Origin: an uncultured Gammaproteobacteria bacterium
GTDB taxonomy: Bacteria > Pseudomonadota > Gammaproteobacteria > Steroidobacterales > Woeseiaceae
Length of the DNA: 11,934 nucleotides
NCBI GenBank assembly: GCA_938003715.1
Contig: CALKYK010000084.1
Location: 1 to 11,934, forward strand
Reading direction: 5' to 3'
In this document: positions 7,483-11,934 of the stretch, piece by piece
Numbering within the stretch: position 1 is the stretch's first letter
Layout: every line of letters starts with the position of its first letter
Translations under genes and position numbers: made by a program
The notes under the pieces: generated by a model
What the model saw: the letters and a program-made list of their open reading frames with translations, nothing else
Database searches by the model: none
Told to the model about the DNA's origin: nothing

Positions 7483-8109
7483 ATGGCCAACGATGTCGTC
7501 CAGACCCGCCATGGCGGGAATATCGTTCGCAAGACCGATGCAAACCCCGAAGGCAAGGGCGCGAACGGATTCATGCTCGACTGGTACCGCAGCGAGCCGA
7601 AAGGCCTTGTCGCCAAGCCGCAGCGCCAGGTGCTGGCCGAGTTCTTTACGTCGATGCTGGTGCTGTCGGCACATTTCAATTACAAGCCGGTCGTCGGCGT
7701 GCCGAACTTCCTTTATTACGTCGACGGTGCCTGGTCCCTGAGCCTGATCGCGCCGGATGAGTGGTCGGAGTCGCGCCGCACCGGATTCGTCGGCGTCTGC
7801 ATCCTGCAGCGCGACATGACCTGGACGATCGAGCCGTCGGAGAATATCGCCGGCAACGATTCGATCGCCGACGAGATTGCGAAATTCTACGACGCGTTCG
7901 CGCACACGCTGGATACGGACATGACGCTGGAAGAGATCCTTCCGTTTCACGAGAACAGCATGCGTTACTACCAGCGGCTTTACGCCAATGCGCTGAGCCG
8001 GTCGATACGCGGCGCCATCATCCTGGGCGACCAGCGCTCGATAAATTGCCGGGACTGGCGCATGCTGTTGCCGCGGATTGATAACATATTGCTCGCGCAC
8101 AAGAACTGA
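7483..8109 (+). CDS. DUF2452-like cytoplasmic protein of unknown function
   Basis: The product has 208 residues and no signal peptide or membrane segment. The frame is open well upstream into the methyltransferase gene, but codon usage and protein sequence become sensible only from the ATG at 7483 (MANDVVQTRHGG). Residues about 50-115 resemble DUF2452 proteins as I recall them: a helix, a FNYKPVVGVPNFLYYV segment, then WSLSLIAPDEWSES and a GFVGVCILQRDMTWTI strand. No catalytic motif is known for that family. The C-terminal 90 residues are mostly helical, acidic in the middle (DTDMTLEEILPF), and unfamiliar to me. The start lies 16 bases after the methyltransferase stop and there is no clear ribosome site. 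The family assignment is from memory and should be tested; that the gene is real is well supported by its distinct amino-acid composition and context. Confidence 0.75.
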   Translation: MANDVVQTRHGGNIVRKTDANPEGKGANGFMLDWYRSEPKGLVAKPQRQVLAEFFTSMLVLSAHFNYKPVVGVPNFLYYVDGAWSLSLIAPDEWSESRRTGFVGVCILQRDMTWTIEPSENIAGNDSIADEIAKFYDAFAHTLDTDMTLEEILPFHENSMRYYQRLYANALSRSIRGAIILGDQRSINCRDWRMLLPRIDNILLAHKN

Positions 8110-8143
8110 ATTCCGCGCCAACGAAACCACTCATCCTGACGTC

Positions 8144-8150
8144 GGGGGGA
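8144..8150 (+). promoter_or_regulatory. G-rich ribosome binding site of the small secreted protein gene
   Basis: GGGGGGA lies seven bases before the ATG at 8158. The spacing is ideal, and the run can pair with the pyrimidine-rich 16S tail. It supports that ATG as the start over the internal ATG at 8221, which would remove most of the signal peptide. Confidence 0.55.
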
Positions 8151-8157
8151 CCGTCAC

Positions 8158-8676
8158 ATGGACACGATCGGGAATTACGCACCGTTCCGCACCGCGATAG
8201 TGCTATGGCTTGCGTTAACGATGTCAGCAACGGCATTTGCCCAGGGCAACAACGGGCGCGGCAAGTGCATGCAGCCGTTCGGCATATCCTTTTATCTCGT
8301 CAAGCCCGGCTTCGAGGACGAATGGCTGGAGCTGTACATGAAGTGGCACTACCCGCTGCTCGAATACGCGCTCGAACACGGCACGCTCGTCGAGCACAAG
8401 CTGTACGTCCCGGACGGGCACGGTATGGAGGGCGCCTGGACCTTTGCCGCGTCGTTCCTCGCGCCCGCCGCTGGGGAGACGAAGCCCGCGCCGCTGGATC
8501 GGGCCGGCCTGATTCGGCACCTGTTCGCGGAGACGATGGATGAATACGTCGCCGGCGAGAAGCGCCGCTGGGAAATCACGCTGCAACACTGGGATACAGA
8601 CTTCATCGAGCTCGACAAGTCGGAGCGCCCGCTGTCGGTCTACCTGCCCTCCGCGGGTGGCTGTGAAGCAGGGTGA
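8158..8676 (+). CDS. Small secreted protein of unknown family
   Basis: The product has 172 residues. A Sec signal peptide is visible, with hydrophobic AIVLWLALTMSATAFA and cleavage likely after A28, leaving about 144 mature residues. I do not recognise the family. The mature part has one cysteine near each end (Cys37 and Cys169), which could form a disulfide in the periplasm. The order strand (FGISFYLVKPG), helix (FEDEWLELYMKWHYPLLEYALEHG), strand (TLVEHKLYVP), then strand and helix resembles a ferredoxin-like or dimeric alpha/beta-barrel fold; that is inference from pattern alone. Aromatic and histidine residues are frequent (KWHYP, LQHWD). The start has a strong G-rich ribosome site. It ends 13 bases before the start of the second CocE/NonD hydrolase, also exported, so a shared transcript and a joint function are plausible. 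Confidence 0.82.
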   Translation: MDTIGNYAPFRTAIVLWLALTMSATAFAQGNNGRGKCMQPFGISFYLVKPGFEDEWLELYMKWHYPLLEYALEHGTLVEHKLYVPDGHGMEGAWTFAASFLAPAAGETKPAPLDRAGLIRHLFAETMDEYVAGEKRRWEITLQHWDTDFIELDKSERPLSVYLPSAGGCEAG

Positions 8677-8689
8677 ATCCGTAACGGCC

Positions 8690-10585
8690 ATGAATTCATC
8701 CGGCCGACAGGCTATTCGCACCGTGAATATGTTGTGGTTTGCGTTGCCGCTGGTCCTGAGCGTCGCACACCCATCTTTCGCCGACGACGTCGTCGTCGTC
8801 GAGAGAGACGTGATGATCGAAACGCGTGACGGCACGCTGCTGGCGACCGACATTTACCGCCCGGCGCGCGACGGTATTGCGCTGCCGGAGCCGCTTCCCG
8901 TCGTCCTGAGCCGCAGCCCGTACGGCAAGGACCGTGAACGCGACGTCGCGCTTGCCAGGTACCTCGCGCTGAACGGCTACGTGGCCGCGATACAGGACCT
9001 GCGTGGCCGCTACGGCTCCGGCGGTTTGTTCACGAAGTACTCGGTACACGACGCGCCGGACGGCTACGACACGATCGAGTGGCTGGCAAGGCAGCCGTAT
9101 TCCAATGGCAAGGTCGGCATGTGGGGTACGTCCTACGCGGCGCACTCGCAGGCGGATGCGGCGAAGCTCAATCCCCCGGCGCTGCGCGCCCTGGTGCTGA
9201 ACCAGGGCGGCATGAGCAATGCCTGGGACCACGCGGTCCGGCACGGCGGCGCCTTCGAGCTCGGACGGGAGCTGACCTGGGCATTTCGCCAGATTCCGCT
9301 GGAGATCGACGACCCCGTGGTGCGGGCACTCTTCGAACAGGAACGGATTGCCGACTGGTACCACGCGCTGCCTTTTCGACGCGGCCTGAATCCGCTGTCG
9401 ATCGCGCCCGAGTACGAAGACTATTTCCTCGAGGAATACACGCGCTCGGACTATTCAGACTACTGGCGCAAGATATCGCTCAACTGGGCCGAGCATTACG
9501 AGCAAACCGCGGACGCCGCGATGCTCCATGTCGGCGGCTGGTACGACATCTTCCTGCGCGGAACGATCGGCAACTACGTTGCGCTGAGCAAGCTGAAGTC
9601 GTCGCGAATCGAACTCCTGATCGGTCCGTGGACACATTCGGGCAACGCGCGCAGCTACGCCGGCGACGTCGACTTTGGTGCGTCAGCCGCAATCGAGGAT
9701 TTTCATACCGCATTTCATTTGCGCTGGTTCGATCACCACCTGAAAGGTGAATCGGAGACCTCGGGGAAACCGGTGCGCCTGTTCGTGATGGGCACGGGGG
9801 ATGGCCGCCGCAACGAAGACGGTCGACTGATGCACGGCGGCTACTGGACGGATCTGGACGATTGGCCCCCGCCGGGCGCAACGCCAACCGCGTACTATTT
9901 GCACGGCGACGGCAGCCTGTCGCCGGACCGGCCGGATATGCGCCAGGCGTCGACCACCTACACGTTCGATCCGGCGGACCCGGTGCAAACCGTCGGCGGC
10001 AACGTGTCCGCCCGTGTGGGTGACGGCGCGTTCGACCAGCGCGAGCGAGCGGACCTGCCGGGCGCAAAGCCGCCATACCTGCCATTTTCTGCCCGCAGCG
10101 ACGTACTGGTGTTCCAGACCGCGCCACTCGAACAGGATGTCGTCGTCGCCGGGCCGATAGAGGTCGTGCTGTTCGCCTCGACCAGCGCGGTCGACACGGA
10201 TTTCACCGCCAAGCTTCTCGATGTGTATCCGCCGAGCGAGGACTTTCCCGCCGGCTTCGCGATGAACGTCACGGACGCGATTCTGCGCATGAGCTATCGC
10301 GACGATCGTACGACGCGTGGCCTGGTGCGCCCGGGCGAGGTCTACCGGCTCGTGATCCGGCCGTTTCCTACTGCAAACATTTTCAAGAAAGGCAACCGGA
10401 TTCGTGTCGACATCTCGAGCAGCAATTTCCCGAGATTCGACGTCAATCCGAATACGGGCGAGCCGCTCGGCATGAACCGGCGCATGACGACGGCGGACAA
10501 CACCGTCTACCACGACCGGACGCGCGCCTCGCACGTCGTGCTGGCTGTGCTGCCGGTGCGCCCGGCGGAGCTTACTCAGCGCTAG
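8690..10585 (+). CDS. Secreted CocE/NonD family alpha/beta-hydrolase, second copy
   Basis: The product has 631 residues from the ATG at 8690. A signal peptide follows a long n-region (ALPLVLSVAHPSFA, cleavage likely after A31). The S15/CocE catalytic core shows Ser148 in GTSYAA, Asp286 in VGGWYDIF and His316 in GPWTHS; the oxyanion-side YRPAR and DLRGRYGSGG motifs are in place. A PepX_C jelly-roll occupies about 390-625, with the family ending KGNRIRVDISSSNFPRFDVN. The usual G after SYxG is replaced by Ala (SYAAHSQ). The frame is open further upstream, overlapping the preceding gene, but only from 8690 or the internal ATG at 8729 does a signal peptide begin. The likely ribosome site (agggtga, overlapping the previous stop) is 13 bases away. 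It shares architecture, but only modest visible identity, with the hydrolase at 450. Likely an exported esterase, amidase or dipeptidyl-peptidase; substrate unknown. Confidence 0.93.
   Translation: MNSSGRQAIRTVNMLWFALPLVLSVAHPSFADDVVVVERDVMIETRDGTLLATDIYRPARDGIALPEPLPVVLSRSPYGKDRERDVALARYLALNGYVAAIQDLRGRYGSGGLFTKYSVHDAPDGYDTIEWLARQPYSNGKVGMWGTSYAAHSQADAAKLNPPALRALVLNQGGMSNAWDHAVRHGGAFELGRELTWAFRQIPLEIDDPVVRALFEQERIADWYHALPFRRGLNPLSIAPEYEDYFLEEYTRSDYSDYWRKISLNWAEHYEQTADAAMLHVGGWYDIFLRGTIGNYVALSKLKSSRIELLIGPWTHSGNARSYAGDVDFGASAAIEDFHTAFHLRWFDHHLKGESETSGKPVRLFVMGTGDGRRNEDGRLMHGGYWTDLDDWPPPGATPTAYYLHGDGSLSPDRPDMRQASTTYTFDPADPVQTVGGNVSARVGDGAFDQRERADLPGAKPPYLPFSARSDVLVFQTAPLEQDVVVAGPIEVVLFASTSAVDTDFTAKLLDVYPPSEDFPAGFAMNVTDAILRMSYRDDRTTRGLVRPGEVYRLVIRPFPTANIFKKGNRIRVDISSSNFPRFDVNPNTGEPLGMNRRMTTADNTVYHDRTRASHVVLAVLPVRPAELTQR
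8783..8800 (+). repeat. Short GAC/GTC trinucleotide tract at the signal-peptide junction
   Basis: Two GAC codons are followed by four GTC codons, encoding Asp-Asp-Val-Val-Val-Val just after the predicted cleavage site of the second hydrolase. The first 12 bases form a perfect palindrome. The tract is in frame, so gain or loss of a unit would not break the gene. Confidence 0.45.
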
Positions 10586-10637
10586 ATTTGGTCCGTGGGT
10601 GATACAGTTCACGGTTGCCGGTTGCTGCTGGTATGCG

Positions 10638-11660
10638 ATGCCCACCAACGTCACACCCGAATACAAGAAAGCCGAGGAGGCGTACCGGCAGGCGCGTGAA
10701 CCGAAGGATCGGCTCGCCTGCCTGAAGGACATGCTGCGAACGATTCCGAAGCACAAGGGCACCGAGCACCTGCAGTCGGACATCAAGACCCGCATCAAGC
10801 AGCTCACCGAGGAACTGGCCGGCCCGAAGAAAGGCGGCAAGCGCAGCGGACCTGCGTTGGTCATCCGTCCCGAGGGCGCCGCCCAAATCGCGCTGATCGG
10901 GCCCCCGAACGCCGGCAAGTCGAGCCTGCACGTTCGGCTGACGGGCTCCCGCAGCGACGTCGGGCCGTACCCGTTCTCGACGCAGTTCCCGGTGCCCGGC
11001 ATGTTGCCTTACGAGGACACGCACTTTCAGCTGGTGGACCTGCCGCCGGTGTCGCGCGATTTCATGGAGCCGTGGCTGGTCAATGCGCTGCAGCCGGCCG
11101 ACGGCGCCCTGCTCGTCATCGACCTGAGCGATCCGGAGTGTCTCGAGCAGGTGCCGACGATCATCGAGCGTCTTCGTGAGAAAAAAGTTTACCTGCGCGC
11201 GCGCTGGCCGGGGCTGGAGTCACCGCAGCCGTCGACGACGGAAGAAGACGAGGACCCGTTCCGCCAGGACCTTCCGACCTTGCTGGTCGCAAACAAGAGT
11301 GACCTCGACCCCGATCCCGAAGAGGTGCAGGTGCTCGAAGACCTGCTCGGCCTGCGCTTTCCCGCCATGTCGGTGTCCGCGAAAACCGGTGCCGGCGTGG
11401 ACGAGCTGGGCCCGTTCCTGTTTCGCGCGCTGCAGATCGTGCGCGTCTACACGAAGACGCCGGGCAAACCGGCGGACACCGACAAGCCGTTCACGGTGCG
11501 CCGCGGCGGGACCGTGCTGGACGTCGCAGGCCTCGTGCACAAGGACATTGCCCGGGATCTCAAGTTTGCCCGCATGTGGGGCAAGGAGGTCTTCGACGGC
11601 CAGCAGGTCGGGCCGGACCATGTCGTCGTCGACGGCGACGTGGTCGAGCTGCACTTTTGA
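10638..11660 (+). CDS. TGS domain-containing GTPase, Obg/DRG-like
   Basis: The product has 340 residues from the ATG at 10638. Residues 1-75 form a charged helical N-terminal region. A G domain follows: G1 GPPNAGKSS (88-96, Lys94), G2 threonine probably Thr115 in YPFST, G4 NKSD (219-222) and G5 SAK (247-249). The G3 position reads DLPP (134-137), where the consensus DxxG has Gly. Residues about 268-340 are a TGS domain ending VVDGDVVELHF. The family is related to DRG/Obg translation-factor GTPases, and it is probably a cytoplasmic RNA- or ribosome-associated protein, which is inference. An acidic insertion (EEDED, near 202-206) lies before G4. A GTG at 10599 would add 13 residues with two adjacent cysteines and does not look native; PTNVTPEYKKAEEAY is the N terminus I would expect. 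It starts 52 bases after the second hydrolase. Confidence 0.93.
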   Translation: MPTNVTPEYKKAEEAYRQAREPKDRLACLKDMLRTIPKHKGTEHLQSDIKTRIKQLTEELAGPKKGGKRSGPALVIRPEGAAQIALIGPPNAGKSSLHVRLTGSRSDVGPYPFSTQFPVPGMLPYEDTHFQLVDLPPVSRDFMEPWLVNALQPADGALLVIDLSDPECLEQVPTIIERLREKKVYLRARWPGLESPQPSTTEEDEDPFRQDLPTLLVANKSDLDPDPEEVQVLEDLLGLRFPAMSVSAKTGAGVDELGPFLFRALQIVRVYTKTPGKPADTDKPFTVRRGGTVLDVAGLVHKDIARDLKFARMWGKEVFDGQQVGPDHVVVDGDVVELHF

Positions 11661-11934
11661 CGGCGGCCGGGGGATACCCTTCTGTTCTATTGTCAGGCAA
11701 ATCGGTGCTGGCCTTTCGCACTATTGTGCCGGTCGCTGTCTAATGCGGGGAATTTTACCGCCGGAGGGAAACCGAACACGGTAGCGATTTTTGATCGATG
11801 AAACCCGTCAAGTACCCAGGGAGACTCTGATCAACTCTCGTCGGCCACGTTGCGTTCATTCGGCCGGTGGCGCGGCGCTGTTCCGCCGCGCGTATGTCGA
11901 TACGCGCAAGGGACGCAACATAGCCACAGGCCGA
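11661..11934. other. Intergenic stretch at the right edge with no convincing gene
   Basis: After the GTPase stop I find no gene I can support up to the window edge. A ten-codon ORF from the ATG at 11799 (MKPVKYPGRL) ends at a TGA and could be a leader peptide, but it has no clear ribosome site. A 38-codon open stretch from about 11831 runs off the edge without an obvious start; it could be the beginning of a further gene. A GGAGGG at about 11763 has no start codon at a suitable distance. The last 95 bases contain several inverted repeats, described separately. Confidence 0.5.
11888..11907. repeat. Perfect 8-bp hairpin near the right edge
   Basis: GCGCGTAT at 11888-11895 and ATACGCGC at 11900-11907 are exact reverse complements around the loop GTCG. 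It lies inside two wider inverted repeats, GTTGCGT/ACGCAAC (11849-11855 with 11913-11919) and TCGGCC/GGCCGA (11841-11846 with 11929-11934). No T run follows, so it is not a plain intrinsic terminator. Confidence 0.45.

Noticed and set aside
10599..10637. GTG start adding 13 residues to the TGS GTPase.
   Set aside because: The added residues do not resemble the family N terminus, and the ATG at 10638 begins the expected sequence.
9683..11002. 439-codon open frame on the minus strand spanning the end of the second hydrolase and the start of the GTPase.
   Set aside because: It is antisense to two well-recognised genes, rich in Arg, Ala and His, and shows no family motif. Long antisense frames are expected in GC-rich DNA.
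11841..11919. Integron attC site suggested by GTTGCGT and ACGCAAC arms.
   Set aside because: The arms do not fit the GTTRRRY and RYYYAAC core consensus, and no integrase or cassette is present.

Overview
The window reads as ordinary chromosome of a GC-rich, Gram-negative bacterium, most likely a gammaproteobacterium. This rests on tight gene packing, GC-rich third codon positions, several Sec signal peptides, a DUF4124 protein and a TerC protein closest in recall to the YgdQ/YoaE type of Enterobacteria. The taxonomic placement is inference. No rRNA, tRNA, CRISPR array, transposase, phage or plasmid gene was seen.

Layout, left to right. (1) Plus strand, 1-2282: the C-terminal part of a pirin-like cupin protein, overlapping by ATGA a secreted CocE/NonD-family alpha/beta-hydrolase. 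(2) Plus strand, 2408-3487: a multi-pass membrane protein, probably DUF6498, with a TTG start. Its stop codon lies inside a perfect 15-bp hairpin that sits between two converging genes. (3) Minus strand, 3513-6651, transcribed right to left: a TerC/YgdQ-like membrane protein, then a secreted DUF4124-domain protein, then a D-2-hydroxyacid dehydrogenase. (4) Divergent intergenic region 6652-6833, which holds inverted repeats. (5) Plus strand, 6834-11660: a class I SAM methyltransferase, a DUF2452-like cytoplasmic protein, a small secreted protein of unknown family, a second secreted CocE/NonD hydrolase, and a TGS-domain GTPase. (6) 11661-11934: no convincing gene, but several inverted repeats.

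How the genes may work together. The two exported Ser-Asp-His hydrolases (610 and 631 residues) suggest hydrolysis of esters or peptides outside the cytoplasm. Each has a close upstream partner: the pirin gene overlaps the first, and the unknown 172-residue exported protein ends 13 bases before the second. The methyltransferase and the DUF2452-like gene are 16 bases apart and may be co-transcribed. The other genes look like unrelated housekeeping or accessory functions. I found no clear evidence of a new defence, mobile or biosynthetic system. The best leads are the small secreted protein beside the second hydrolase, the altered G3 motif of the TGS GTPase, the methyltransferase/DUF2452 pair, and the structured stretch at the right end.
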